11,506 nt of DNA from assembly GCA_021793055.1 (NCBI GenBank), contig JAJYTL010000079.1, forward strand, positions 1-11,506, read 5' to 3'. How positions within the stretch are numbered: position 1 is the stretch's first letter; each line of letters starts with the position of its first letter. Shown in pieces: positions 1-6,608 of the stretch. Both the position numbers and the translations under genes were made by a program. The notes under the pieces are model-generated. The model was given only the letters and a program-made list of their open reading frames with translations, had not been told where the DNA came from and made no database searches. Source of the stretch: Pseudomonadota bacterium (GTDB taxonomy: Bacteria; Pseudomonadota; Alphaproteobacteria; Ferrovibrionales; Ferrovibrionaceae).

Positions 1-1209
1 GTTGGGGCCGAGCAGGCCGAAAATCTCGCCCCGCGCGACATCGAAGTCGATGCCATCGACGGCGCGGAAGGCGCCGAAGGCGCGCACCAGCCGCCGCACC
101 TCAATCACCGGCTGTCCGGACTTGGTCTCAAGCGGCATCGGCGCAGGCGCAGGCGCAGGCACGGGCATCGGCGGCGCCGCTTCCGGTTCTGCTTCCGCCG
201 CCCGCAGCGCTTCAGCGGGCGCCGCTTGCCGGGCCGCGAGAATCGCGATGAAGGCGTCCTCGAAGGTCGGCCGCACCGGTTTCAAGCCTCTTGCCGCCGC
301 GCCGATGACGGCGATCAACTCGCGCAGTTCTTCGTCGTCCGGACGCTTGGCCAGCAGGAAATGGATGTCGCTGCCCTTGATCAGCGCGTCGAGCACGAAG
401 GGCCGCGCCTTGAGCTTCGGAATGAAGGCCCGCTTGTCGGCGCCGCCGCCGGGAAAGGAGAACACCCGCCCCTTCAGGCCTTCGCTCACCGGACCGGGCG
501 GGCCCTGGTGCAAAAGCTCGCCTTCGCGCAACAGCAGGACTTCGGCGCAGCGCTCGGCCTCATCGAGATAGGCGGTGCTCCAGAGCACGCTCACGCCCTC
601 CGCCACCAGGGCCTCGACGATCTTCCACAATTCGCGGCGCGAGACCGGATCGACGCCGACGCTGGGCTCGTCGAGCAGCAAAAGACGCGGCTGGCGAATC
701 AGCACGCAGGCAAGCCCGAGCTTCTGCTTCATGCCACCCGAAAGCCGGCCAGCGAGCCGCTTCTGGAATGGCTCGAGGGCGGTGAAATCGAGCAGGCGGG
801 CAAAACGGGCCTGGCGCTCGGCACCGGTCACGCCTTGCAGGTCGGCGTAGAGGCTGAGGTTTTCGAGGACGCTGAGGTCCTCGTAAAGGCCGAAACGTTG
901 CGGCATGTAGCCGACCGCAGCCTGCACCGCGGCCGAATCGCGCTGGCTGTCAAGGCCAAGCACCCGAATGATGCCCGAATTCGGCCGCAACAGCCCCGCC
1001 ATCAGCCGCATCAGCGTCGTCTTGCCGGCGCCGTCGGGACCGACCAGGCCGGTGATGCAGCCGGGCTTAACCTCGGCCGAGAGTCCGGCGATGGCAGTGA
1101 CGCGCCGCTCACGGCTCTCGAATCGCTTCACCACGTCGCGGAACAGGACGACGGGCTGGAAAGCAAGGGCATCGCCCCCCTCCCGACCCGCCGCTTGCCG
1201 ATCGATCAC
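1..1209 (-). CDS. ybhF: YbhF-like tandem-domain ABC transporter ATP-binding protein (3' end outside window)
   Basis: ATP-hydrolysing subunit of a probable drug or small-molecule exporter on the cytoplasmic face. 403 codons are visible from a GTG start (1209-1207) and the frame is open to the left edge. First nucleotide-binding domain: Walker A GPDGAGKTT (residues 57-65), signature LSGGMKQ (156-162), Walker B LLLLDEP (176-182). A Pro/Ala-rich linker (about 329-364) leads into a second domain that is cut at its Walker A (LLGPN, 399-403). This tandem layout, and the Asp in the first Walker A, are typical of YbhF/RbbA-type proteins. The H-loop His of domain 1 is replaced by Ala213 (STAYLDEAE), which suggests unequal ATP sites. 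The GTG overlaps the TGA of the upstream membrane-fusion gene by 4 nt (GTGA), so translation is probably coupled; a GGAG lies 8 nt upstream. YbhS/YbhR-type permease genes would be expected beyond the left edge. The family is clear; the substrate is unknown. Confidence 0.93.
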   Translation of the reverse strand, partial: MIDRQAAGREGGDALAFQPVVLFRDVVKRFESRERRVTAIAGLSAEVKPGCITGLVGPDGAGKTTLMRLMAGLLRPNSGIIRVLGLDSQRDSAAVQAAVGYMPQRFGLYEDLSVLENLSLYADLQGVTGAERQARFARLLDFTALEPFQKRLAGRLSGGMKQKLGLACVLIRQPRLLLLDEPSVGVDPVSRRELWKIVEALVAEGVSVLWSTAYLDEAERCAEVLLLREGELLHQGPPGPVSEGLKGRVFSFPGGGADKRAFIPKLKARPFVLDALIKGSDIHFLLAKRPDDEELRELIAVIGAAARGLKPVRPTFEDAFIAILAARQAAPAEALRAAEAEPEAAPPMPVPAPAPAPMPLETKSGQPVIEVRRLVRAFGAFRAVDGIDFDVARGEIFGLLGPN

Positions 1210-2264
1210 TTCCGATTCTCCGGCCCGGCGGAGCTTTGGGCCGGGGTTTTGCGTGGCGGCGCCGCGGTCAGCGGGATCTTCACCGTCACCGGCATGCCCT
1301 GGCGCAGGCTGTCACCCCGGTTATGGACATAGACCCGGATGCGGTAGACCAGGCTGGTGCGGGTATCCGGGGTCTCGACCGATTTCGGCGTGAATTCCGC
1401 CACCGGCGAGATGAAACCAACCCAGCCGTCATAGGGCGCATTCGGGGCCGTGTCGGTAAAGACCTCGGCCTTCATGCCGGGGCGAATCCGGCCGAGATCG
1501 GGCTCGGAAACATAGGCCCGGACCCAGACCGGATCAGTCAACGCGATGGTATAGATCGGGCTCTGCGGCTGCACGATGGTGCCGGGCTCGACGACGCGGA
1601 CCCTGACCACGCCGTTCTCCATGGCATAGAGCCGCGTGTCCCTGAGCTGATCGAGGTTCAGGGCGAGAGTTGCCTTGGCGCCGGCGAGATTAGCGCGCGC
1701 CTCGGCGATGTCTTCGGCGCGCGGCCCCTTGACCGCGAGGGCGAGCGTCTGCTGCGCGGCGTCGAGCTGCGCCTGAAGCAGGCGCACGCGATCCTTGTCG
1801 TCATCGAGCTGCTGCTCGGAGACATAGCGGTGCACGACCAGCTTTTCGCTGCGATCGAGATGGCTTTGCGCGTTGGCGAGCGTGGCCGCGATCGCGGCGA
1901 CGTCGGCCTTGGCGCGGGCGATCTCTTCCGGCCGGCTACCGGCGAGCAGCCGATCGAGCACCGCCTGGCGAGCCGCGATCTCGGCCCGCGCCGCGTCCAC
2001 CGCCGCCTGATAGCGCCGCGCGTCCAGGGTGGCGAGAAGCTCGCCCGGCTTGACCCGGTCGCCCTCCTCGACCCGCATCTCGGCAACCCGACCGGCGTCG
2101 TTGAAGCCGAGATCGGTCTCGCGGATGTCGATATTGCCGTAGAGCGTGAGTTGGCGCGCCGCGGCCGGCGGGCGCAGCACCGCGTAATAGGTGCCAAAAC
2201 CAGCCGCCGCCGCGGCGATCGCGACGAGAACCAAGCCGAAGAACTTTCGCTTTGCCGATCCCAT
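1206..2264 (-). CDS. ybhG: HlyD/YbhG-family periplasmic membrane-fusion (adaptor) protein
   Basis: Adaptor subunit that would link the ABC transporter encoded next to it to an outer-membrane channel. 352 aa from ATG at 2264. An earlier in-frame start at 2366 would add 34 residues translated from a GC-rich tandem repeat and would bury the membrane anchor, so it is rejected. Visible order: short basic N-terminus, one hydrophobic segment (about 8-30), barrel-sandwich strand LTLYGNIDIRETDLGF (39-54), lipoyl-like half VEEGDRVKPGELLATLD (65-81), long Ala/Gln/Glu-rich coiled-coil hairpin (about 85-205), second lipoyl half with VVEPGTIVQPQSPIYTI (224-240), and beta-barrel VWVRAYVSEPDLGRIRPGM (246-264). 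The stretches FISPVAEFTPKSVETPDTRT and LRQGMPVTV match E. coli YbhG as I remember it. A GAGGAG lies about 15 nt upstream of the start, somewhat far. The stop overlaps the start of the ATPase gene, giving a two-gene operon that probably continues to the left. Confidence 0.93.
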   Translation of the reverse strand: MGSAKRKFFGLVLVAIAAAAAGFGTYYAVLRPPAAARQLTLYGNIDIRETDLGFNDAGRVAEMRVEEGDRVKPGELLATLDARRYQAAVDAARAEIAARQAVLDRLLAGSRPEEIARAKADVAAIAATLANAQSHLDRSEKLVVHRYVSEQQLDDDKDRVRLLQAQLDAAQQTLALAVKGPRAEDIAEARANLAGAKATLALNLDQLRDTRLYAMENGVVRVRVVEPGTIVQPQSPIYTIALTDPVWVRAYVSEPDLGRIRPGMKAEVFTDTAPNAPYDGWVGFISPVAEFTPKSVETPDTRTSLVYRIRVYVHNRGDSLRQGMPVTVKIPLTAAPPRKTPAQSSAGPENRK

Positions 2265-2324
2265 GGGCCTGATCTCGCACTCCTCGCGACTGCCTTGTCC
2301 ACGACGCCGCCCGCAGCGGCCCAA

Positions 2325-2364
2325 CCGAACGCCCCCCGGCCGAACGCCCCCCGGCCGAACGCCC
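2325..2364. repeat. 15-bp GC-rich tandem repeat, about 2.7 copies
   Basis: Two identical copies of CCGAACGCCCCCCGG (2325-2339 and 2340-2354) are followed by a partial copy, CCGAACGCCC (2355-2364). The repeat lies 61 nt or more upstream of the membrane-fusion gene start, in its probable leader. A related sequence occurs at 3426-3443. Role unknown; it may simply be replication slippage. Confidence 0.85.
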
Positions 2365-2530
2365 ACGCGGCGGGCCGCGGCGCAGGCAAAGGCACCGTCG
2401 CCGCCGCGCCTCGACTGCGGACACGGTCTCCGGAATAAGCGGAAAAGGGGCCCCTCGCAAGCACGTAACCAACGAATCAGGCCAGAGGTTTGCCGCCGGC
2501 CCCATGACCTGGATCAAGCTGCCCCTGCCG

Positions 2531-2578
2531 TTGATTCAGGTCAATGCCGCGATGCCGACGCCGCCTAGCATTCGCACA
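2531..2578 (+). promoter_or_regulatory. Putative FixK/FNR-dependent promoter of the Spy-like gene
   Basis: The box TTGATTCAGGTCAA (2531-2544) fits the rhizobial FixK consensus TTG(A/C)-N6-(T/G)CAA; one half-site is a perfect TTGAT and the other matches ATCAA in 4 of 5 bases. A -10-like TAGCAT at 2566-2571 (4/6) predicts a start near 2578, which places the box centre at -40.5, the class II Fnr/FixK arrangement. The opposite direction has no comparable -10, so the plus-strand gene is the likelier target. The pattern match is direct; function is inferred. Confidence 0.55.
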
Positions 2579-2625
2579 TCAAGGCCCCGGAGCCCGCTTG
2601 GGCGGCGCGAATCGGCCGCGAACCT

Positions 2626-2649
2626 GTCGTAAAGGACGTCGTAAAGGAC
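2626..2649 (+). repeat. Duplicated 12-bp segment carrying the ribosome binding site
   Basis: GTCGTAAAGGAC occurs twice in tandem (2626-2637 and 2638-2649). The second AAAGGA (2643-2648) sits 8 nt before the ATG at 2657, a normal Shine-Dalgarno distance; the first lies 20 nt before it. This supports the 2657 start and suggests a recent small duplication. Confidence 0.8.
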
Positions 2650-2656
2650 ATCGAAG

Positions 2657-3301
2657 ATGCATTTCAACGTCAAACATCGCGTGCCGCGTTGGACCGGCAT
2701 CCTGTCTCTCGCCCTGCTTCTCGGCGCCGCGAGCCCGGCGCTCGCGCAATCCGCCGGCGGCGGCTTCGGACCCGGCGGCTACGGGCCCGGCGGCTACGGG
2801 CCCGGAATGATGGCATCGGTGGCAGGCGGCTGCGGCTATGGCGGGGGCATGGGCGGCGGCATGATGGGCTACGGCCCCGGTTACGGCGCCGGTTACGGCC
2901 CGGCCATGATGCGGGGCCGCGGCCCGCATTGGGCCGGCAAGGGCGGCATCGCCGGCAACGTGACGGCGCGGCTGGACGCGCTCAAGGCGCGGCTCAAGAT
3001 CACCCCAGCCGAGGAACCCGCCTGGAAAGCCTATGGCGACAAGGTTACGGCGGCGAACAAGAAGCTCTGGGACGCCATGGCCGGTATGCACCAGCCTGGC
3101 ATGATGTGGAACGTGACGCCGGAACAGCGGCTCACCTTCATGGCTCAGATGATCCGGCTCCGCCAGGGCGAACTTAAGGAGATGCGCGCCGCCGCCGAGA
3201 TGCTGACGCCGCATCTCACTGAATTCCAGAAAGGCCAGGCGAGCGAAATCCTGCCCGGCCTCGCGCACGGCGGATTCGGCGCCTGCGGCATGGGCTACTA
3301 G
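2657..3301 (+). CDS. Exported Spy/CpxP-like LTxxQ-motif protein
   Basis: 214-aa protein, probably periplasmic. The N-terminus is a clear signal peptide: basic residues, hydrophobic core (about 13-27), cleavage after ALA at residue 30. A low-complexity Gly/Tyr/Met-rich segment (about 33-92) follows, encoded partly by a 15-bp DNA repeat (2771-2800). The helical C-terminal half (about 102-200) contains ITPAEEPAWKAYGDKV (115-130), which is characteristic of alphaproteobacterial Spy/CpxP-like proteins, and an LTxxQ match, LTEFQ (187-191). The family includes ATP-independent periplasmic chaperones and envelope-stress or metal-response proteins. The Met-rich stretches, two Cys and several His might bind metal such as copper, but this is only a possibility. 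The start is fixed by AAAGGA 8 nt upstream. It is transcribed alone, divergently from the export operon, apparently from a FixK-type promoter, and ends at a hairpin terminator. Confidence 0.85.
   Translation: MHFNVKHRVPRWTGILSLALLLGAASPALAQSAGGGFGPGGYGPGGYGPGMMASVAGGCGYGGGMGGGMMGYGPGYGAGYGPAMMRGRGPHWAGKGGIAGNVTARLDALKARLKITPAEEPAWKAYGDKVTAANKKLWDAMAGMHQPGMMWNVTPEQRLTFMAQMIRLRQGELKEMRAAAEMLTPHLTEFQKGQASEILPGLAHGGFGACGMGY
2771..2805 (+). repeat. 15-bp in-frame tandem repeat encoding PGGYG units
   Basis: CCCGGCGGCTACGGG at 2771-2785 and 2786-2800, then CCCGG at 2801-2805. It encodes the repeated Pro-Gly-Gly-Tyr-Gly part of the mature N-terminus of the Spy-like protein. Being a multiple of three, copy changes would lengthen or shorten the segment without breaking the frame. 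Confidence 0.8.
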
Positions 3302-3340
3302 GAGCGGCCGCAGTTCATTTTGCCGTTCGTCGTGCCTAAG

Positions 3341-3375
3341 AAACTCGCGTGGGGCGAAGCGCCCCATGCGGGTTT
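3341..3375. terminator. Hairpin terminator between convergent genes, possibly bidirectional
   Basis: The arms 3341-3356 and 3360-3375 pair over 16 positions (14 Watson-Crick, two G-U) around a 3-nt loop, AAG. The stem is bounded by AAA on the left and TTT on the right, so each strand reads a GC-rich stem followed by a short T run (GGGTTTGTCTT on plus, GAGTTTCTTAG on minus). It begins 40 nt after the stop of the Spy-like gene and 69 nt beyond the minus-strand stop of the decarboxylase operon. The T tract is short, so efficiency is uncertain. Confidence 0.65.
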
Positions 3376-3443
3376 GTCTTCATCAGTCGCCCTGGCCGCG
3401 TAGGCGCGGGACTAGTTGCTCGAACGAACGCCCGGCCGAACGC

Positions 3444-4064
3444 TCAGGCCACCCCGAGCGCCGCGCGAAAGCGCTCGCGGCAATAAGCGGGGTCCATGTT
3501 GCGCTTGAAGTTCGGCGGCTCGGTCGGCTTGACCCGAAGCAGAACGAAGGCGGTGCCGTTGCCTTCGCGGATCAGGCGGTGGCCCGCGGCGATCTCATCC
3601 TCGCGGCTGATGGTGCGGGCGACCTTGAGACCGCAGCCGAGCGCGATCTTCTCCAGATCGACGCCACGGCTGGTATGACTTTCCTGATAGCCGGTCTCGC
3701 CATAGTGCCCATTATCGACGCAGACGATCGAGAGATTGGGTGGATTGAGCACCGCGATGGTGGCGAGCGCGCCGAGATTCATCAACAGCTCGCCGTCGCC
3801 GGTAACCACCAAGATCCGCCGCTCCGGCTTCGCCAGCGCCAGCCCGAGCCCCATCATCGCGGCAGCGCCCATGACGCCGGCCAGGCCATAAACATGGGCG
3901 CCGTCGTTGGTCAAGGCGGTGAGGTCGCGGGCCGTGCCGGCGAGGCCGGCGATGATCAGGAAATCCTCGTGCCGGCCGATCAAGGCCGGCACCGCCTGCA
4001 GACGATCGAGGGCGAAGACCGGTGCCATGACTGCCTGACCGACCGCTTGTTCGACTTTTGCCAT
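3444..4064 (-). CDS. Thiamine-diphosphate-binding (PP-domain) subunit of a ComE-like decarboxylase
   Basis: 206-aa cofactor-binding half of a split thiamine-diphosphate enzyme. The signature is clear: GDG at residues 89-91 and the matching Asn at 118 (CVDNGHYGETG), which bind the Mg-diphosphate. LAGVMGAAAMMGLGLALA (61-78) is the usual glycine-rich lead-in. The length and the separate Glu-bearing partner encoded just upstream fit the sulfopyruvate decarboxylase (ComD/ComE) and phosphonopyruvate decarboxylase-related families. The ATG at 4064 is chosen over an upstream in-frame start (4352) because a GAGGAG sits 7 nt before it and the upstream extension only shadows the partner gene. The partner's TGA overlaps this ribosome binding site (11-nt gap between genes), which suggests coupled translation and 1:1 subunits. 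No coenzyme M, phosphonate or sulfonate gene is nearby, so the 2-oxoacid substrate cannot be named. Confidence 0.85.
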   Translation of the reverse strand: MAKVEQAVGQAVMAPVFALDRLQAVPALIGRHEDFLIIAGLAGTARDLTALTNDGAHVYGLAGVMGAAAMMGLGLALAKPERRILVVTGDGELLMNLGALATIAVLNPPNLSIVCVDNGHYGETGYQESHTSRGVDLEKIALGCGLKVARTISREDEIAAGHRLIREGNGTAFVLLRVKPTEPPNFKRNMDPAYCRERFRAALGVA

Positions 4065-4075
4065 GACTTCGCTCC

Positions 4076-4612
4076 TCAGAATTTCTTGGCGCCGATCAGC
4101 TTCTGCGTCAGCAGCACCGCCACCGCCTGGCCCGACTGGAAAACCATGGTGAGCGCCGCCGCGACGGTCGCGGCGACGTCTTCCGGCCGCTCCGCCCGGA
4201 GGCAGATCACGCCCATCGCGTCGAGCACCGGCTCGACCGCCTGGCCCATGGGGTATTGCCAGGGGTTTCCCTCGCCGAAATCGCCCCGCATGCTGATCAG
4301 CATGAGAAAGGGGAAACGCCCGCCTTTGACCAGGGAGAGCATGTTGATGCAATTGCCGACCCCGCTCGATTGCATCAGGAGGACGCCGCGGCCGCCGCCG
4401 AGATCGGCGCCGGCGAGAAGAGCGACCCCTTCCTCCTCGGTGGTGAGGGCGATGGCCTGCGCATCGCGATCGGCGAGCGCGCGATTGATCAGCACTTTGT
4501 GTCCGGCATCCGGCACGTAGGCGAACTGGGTGACGCCGCTCCGGCGCAGGAGATCATAGAGCGCGTCCGGCCAGCTCACGGCGTTCGCGACCGTTTCTGC
4601 TTTTGCATCCAT
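4076..4612 (-). CDS. Pyrimidine-domain (ComD-like) subunit of a two-subunit thiamine-diphosphate decarboxylase
   Basis: 178-aa partner subunit. In this superfamily the PYR domain supplies the Glu that activates the thiamine ring and shapes the active site. TTEEEGVALLAGADLGG (57-73) contains the Glu cluster; VLLMQSSGVGNCIN (77-90) and PFLMLISMRGDFGEGNPWQYP (101-121) resemble conserved stretches of sulfopyruvate decarboxylase alpha subunits. Together with the downstream PP-domain gene it would form a decarboxylase related to sulfopyruvate decarboxylase. The ATG at 4612 is supported by GAGGA 9 nt upstream and by the absence of a better start. It is the first gene of a two-gene operon read away from fixL. 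Close bacterial alternatives are phosphonopyruvate decarboxylase-like or other 2-oxoacid decarboxylases; the substrate is undetermined. Confidence 0.83.
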   Translation of the reverse strand: MDAKAETVANAVSWPDALYDLLRRSGVTQFAYVPDAGHKVLINRALADRDAQAIALTTEEEGVALLAGADLGGGRGVLLMQSSGVGNCINMLSLVKGGRFPFLMLISMRGDFGEGNPWQYPMGQAVEPVLDAMGVICLRAERPEDVAATVAAALTMVFQSGQAVAVLLTQKLIGAKKF

Positions 4613-4775
4613 TCCTTAGTTTCCTCGGCCCCGGCTTGGCGCGACAGCACGGCCGGCATTTCTTCCCGACCGCCAAGCTAAAGCATAAGCCGAAGCGAAG
4701 AAAGCGCCGCCGGCACCCGATCGCCATGCCCGCACCACTGCTGTCGCCGCGCGCCGGGCGCGCCATCCGAAGCAT

Positions 4776-4812
4776 CCCGATTAGCTGCGGCGAATTGCCG
4801 CAGCTAATCGGG
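4776..4812. repeat. Perfect 16-bp inverted repeat with 5-nt loop
   Basis: The left arm CCCGATTAGCTGCGGC (4776-4791) and right arm GCCGCAGCTAATCGGG (4797-4812) are exact reverse complements around GAATT. There is no T tract on either side, and the element lies near the middle of a divergent promoter region, so a standard terminator is unlikely. It could be an operator, a structured leader element or a dispersed extragenic palindrome. Confidence 0.9.
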
Positions 4813-4948
4813 CACGGCTTCGGCGGCCGTCACGGCAGCCCCGGTCTGTGGCGGCGCCGGAATTCTTCATCGCGCCGCAAATCCGCGGCATTCTGTAATT
4901 GCTCTAGACTCAATGTGGGCCGGCGGCGCCGGATTGGGCCCGCGCCGA

Positions 4949-4984
4949 TGGATGCGGCCAAGGAGCGGCGCTATACTGCCGCGC
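4949..4984 (+). promoter_or_regulatory. Possible fixL promoter
   Basis: TATACT (4972-4977) matches the sigma-70 -10 hexamer in 5 of 6 positions. Seventeen bases upstream, TGGATG (4949-4954) is only a weak -35. The predicted start near 4984 would give a leader of about 40 nt to the fixL ATG at 5025. Confidence 0.4.
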
Positions 4985-5024
4985 CGCGCGGATGATCGCG
5001 CCGCTTTTCCGTCCAGGATGCGCA

Positions 5025-6608
5025 ATGAAGACTAGGCTCCGTTCGATGCCCGAAGCCACGATGGCGGCCGATATTTCCCCTTTGCTGGCAATGGAAGCGG
5101 CGGGGATCGGGGCGTGGCAATGGGATTTCACCGCTGGCTCCTTGCGCCTCTCCACCCAGGCGCGTGCGTTGATCGGCGCGCCGTGCGACCTCCTCGACTA
5201 CGTCGAATTTCTCGCTCTCTTGCACCCGGAAGACCGCGACACCGCGGACCGCTCTTTGCGTGAGAGCGTCGCGGCCGGCGGCACCTGCGATGTCGCCGTG
5301 CGCACCCGGGGGAGCGAGAGCCGCGCGCGCGGGCTGCGGCTCAAGGGGCGGGCCTTCGGCGAGAGCGGCGACGCCGGCGGCGTTATCGGCATCGTCATCG
5401 ACGACGCGCGGCGGGACGACGTGACCGAGAACGGCACCGACGCGACCGAGGGCACCCGCGGCGATCCGCCCGCCTGCTCGACCTCGGATGCCGCGCGCAA
5501 GGCACATCTCCGCTCGCTCCTCGATACCCTGCCGGATGCCATGATCGTGATAGACACCGACGGCGTCATATGTTCCTTCAGCGCCGCGGCAGAGCGCCTT
5601 TTCGGCTATTCCGCCGCCGAGGCGATCGGCCGCAACGTCAGCATGCTCATGCCTCCGCCGTATCGGGAGACGCACGACAACCATCTTCGCCGCCATCTCG
5701 CGACCGGGGAGCGGCGGATCATCGGCATCGGGCGCATCGTGGTGGGGCTGCGCAAAGACGGCTCGACCTTTCCCATGGAACTGGCGGTGGGCCAGATGCA
5801 CAGCGACGGGCACCGCTTTTTCACCGGCGTCGCCCGCGACCTCACCGAGCGCCAGCAAACCCAGCGGCGGTTCCGCGAACTGGAATCCGAACTGATCCAC
5901 ATGTCGCGTTTCACCGCCTTGGGCGAGATGGCCTCGACCTTGGCACATGAGCTGAACCAGCCGCTCACCGCCGCCGCCAGCTATCTGAATGGTGCCGCGC
6001 GGCTCATGGACGGCGCCCCTTCCGACGGCATGGCGATGGCGCGGGAGGCAATCGCGCGCGCCACCGAACAGACGATGCGCGTCGGCGAGATCATCCGCCG
6101 CCTGCGCGAGTTCGTCGCCCGAGGCGACAGCGGGCGGCAGGCGGAGACCCTGTCGAAGCTGATCGAGGAGGTGAGCGGGCTCGCCCTGGTCGGTACCAGG
6201 AACCTCGGCATCCGGGTTTCCTTCGACCTCGACCCGCGCGCCACCTTCGTCATGGTCAACAAGACGCAGATCCAGCAGGTCCTGCTTAATCTGATGCGCA
6301 ACGCAGTCGAAGCCATGGAGGAGACCGCGCGGCGGGAATTGACTATCTCGACCCGGCAAGTCGACAATACCACGGTACAAGTCACGGTGGCGGATACCGG
6401 GCCCGGCATCGCACCGGAAATCGCGGCCCAGCTCTTTCAGCCCTTCATCACCACCAAGCGGGAAGGCATGGGCGTCGGGCTGTCGATCTCGCGGACAATA
6501 GCCGAGGCCCATGGCGGTCGCCTTTGGGCCGAGACCAGGGATTCGGGCGGCGCGGTGTTCCACCTGACCCTGAAGACGGTCGACGCGGAGGAGGTCGATG
6601 GTGAGTAG
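5025..6608 (+). CDS. fixL: Oxygen-sensing haem-PAS histidine kinase FixL
   Basis: 527-aa soluble sensor kinase; no membrane segment is evident. Low oxygen would activate autophosphorylation and transfer to FixJ. Domain order: degenerate N-terminal PAS-like region (about 20-128), haem PAS (about 160-280), then HisKA and HATPase. The haem pocket is recognisable: His217 in YRETHDNH and Arg237 in IIGIGRIVVG are 20 residues apart, the same spacing as the haem-ligand His200 and oxygen-sensing Arg220 of Bradyrhizobium FixL. Phospho-acceptor His308 lies in TLAHELNQPLTAA; N box LLNLMRNAVEAM (420-431), G1 DTGPGIAP (457-464), G2 GMGVGLSIS (481-489). The ATG at 5025 has AGGA 6 nt upstream; an in-frame ATG at 4992 has no ribosome binding site. 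The 3' end overlaps fixJ by 11 nt. The haem residues are seen; function follows from the family. Confidence 0.95.
   Translation: MKTRLRSMPEATMAADISPLLAMEAAGIGAWQWDFTAGSLRLSTQARALIGAPCDLLDYVEFLALLHPEDRDTADRSLRESVAAGGTCDVAVRTRGSESRARGLRLKGRAFGESGDAGGVIGIVIDDARRDDVTENGTDATEGTRGDPPACSTSDAARKAHLRSLLDTLPDAMIVIDTDGVICSFSAAAERLFGYSAAEAIGRNVSMLMPPPYRETHDNHLRRHLATGERRIIGIGRIVVGLRKDGSTFPMELAVGQMHSDGHRFFTGVARDLTERQQTQRRFRELESELIHMSRFTALGEMASTLAHELNQPLTAAASYLNGAARLMDGAPSDGMAMAREAIARATEQTMRVGEIIRRLREFVARGDSGRQAETLSKLIEEVSGLALVGTRNLGIRVSFDLDPRATFVMVNKTQIQQVLLNLMRNAVEAMEETARRELTISTRQVDNTTVQVTVADTGPGIAPEIAAQLFQPFITTKREGMGVGLSISRTIAEAHGGRLWAETRDSGGAVFHLTLKTVDAEEVDGE

Larger units (their letters stand above)
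2265..2656. other. Divergent intergenic region between the export operon and the Spy-like gene
   Basis: 392 nt without a convincing gene. From left to right it holds a 15-bp tandem repeat (2325-2364), a FixK/FNR-type box (2531-2544) with a -10-like hexamer on the plus strand, and a duplicated ribosome binding site in front of the plus-strand gene. I see no strong minus-strand sigma-70 promoter for the export operon. The best candidate is a weak TTGCGA ... TATTCC pair around 2435-2465. Open frames that cross this region on both strands have no family resemblance and are driven by base composition. Confidence 0.7.
4613..5024. other. Divergent intergenic region between the decarboxylase operon and fixL
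   Basis: 412 nt with no supported gene. It contains a perfect long palindrome (4776-4812) and a probable -10 (TATACT, 4972-4977) for fixL. On the minus strand, TATGCT (4682-4687) is a possible -10 for the decarboxylase operon but lacks a clear -35. A TTG...CAA element at 4899-4913 has the wrong spacing for a FixK box. Frames that cross the region have no family resemblance. Confidence 0.65.

Noticed and set aside
226..2438. Long plus-strand open frames (368 and 400 codons) across the export operon
   Set aside because: They run antisense to the clear YbhF and YbhG reading frames, have no recognisable motif and reflect the lack of stops in GC-rich DNA.
4899..4913. TTGCTCTAGACTCAA as a FixK box upstream of fixL
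   Set aside because: The half-sites are separated by 7 bases instead of 6, and it would lie near -78 from the likely fixL start, so neither spacing nor position fits.
4850..4933. 12-bp direct repeat GGCGGCGCCGGA (4850-4861 and 4922-4933)
   Set aside because: It is low-complexity GC sequence that could easily recur by chance at this base composition.
4971..6563. 530-codon minus-strand frame opposite fixL
   Set aside because: It is a composition shadow: Arg/Gly/His-rich with no family resemblance, while the plus strand encodes every FixL motif.
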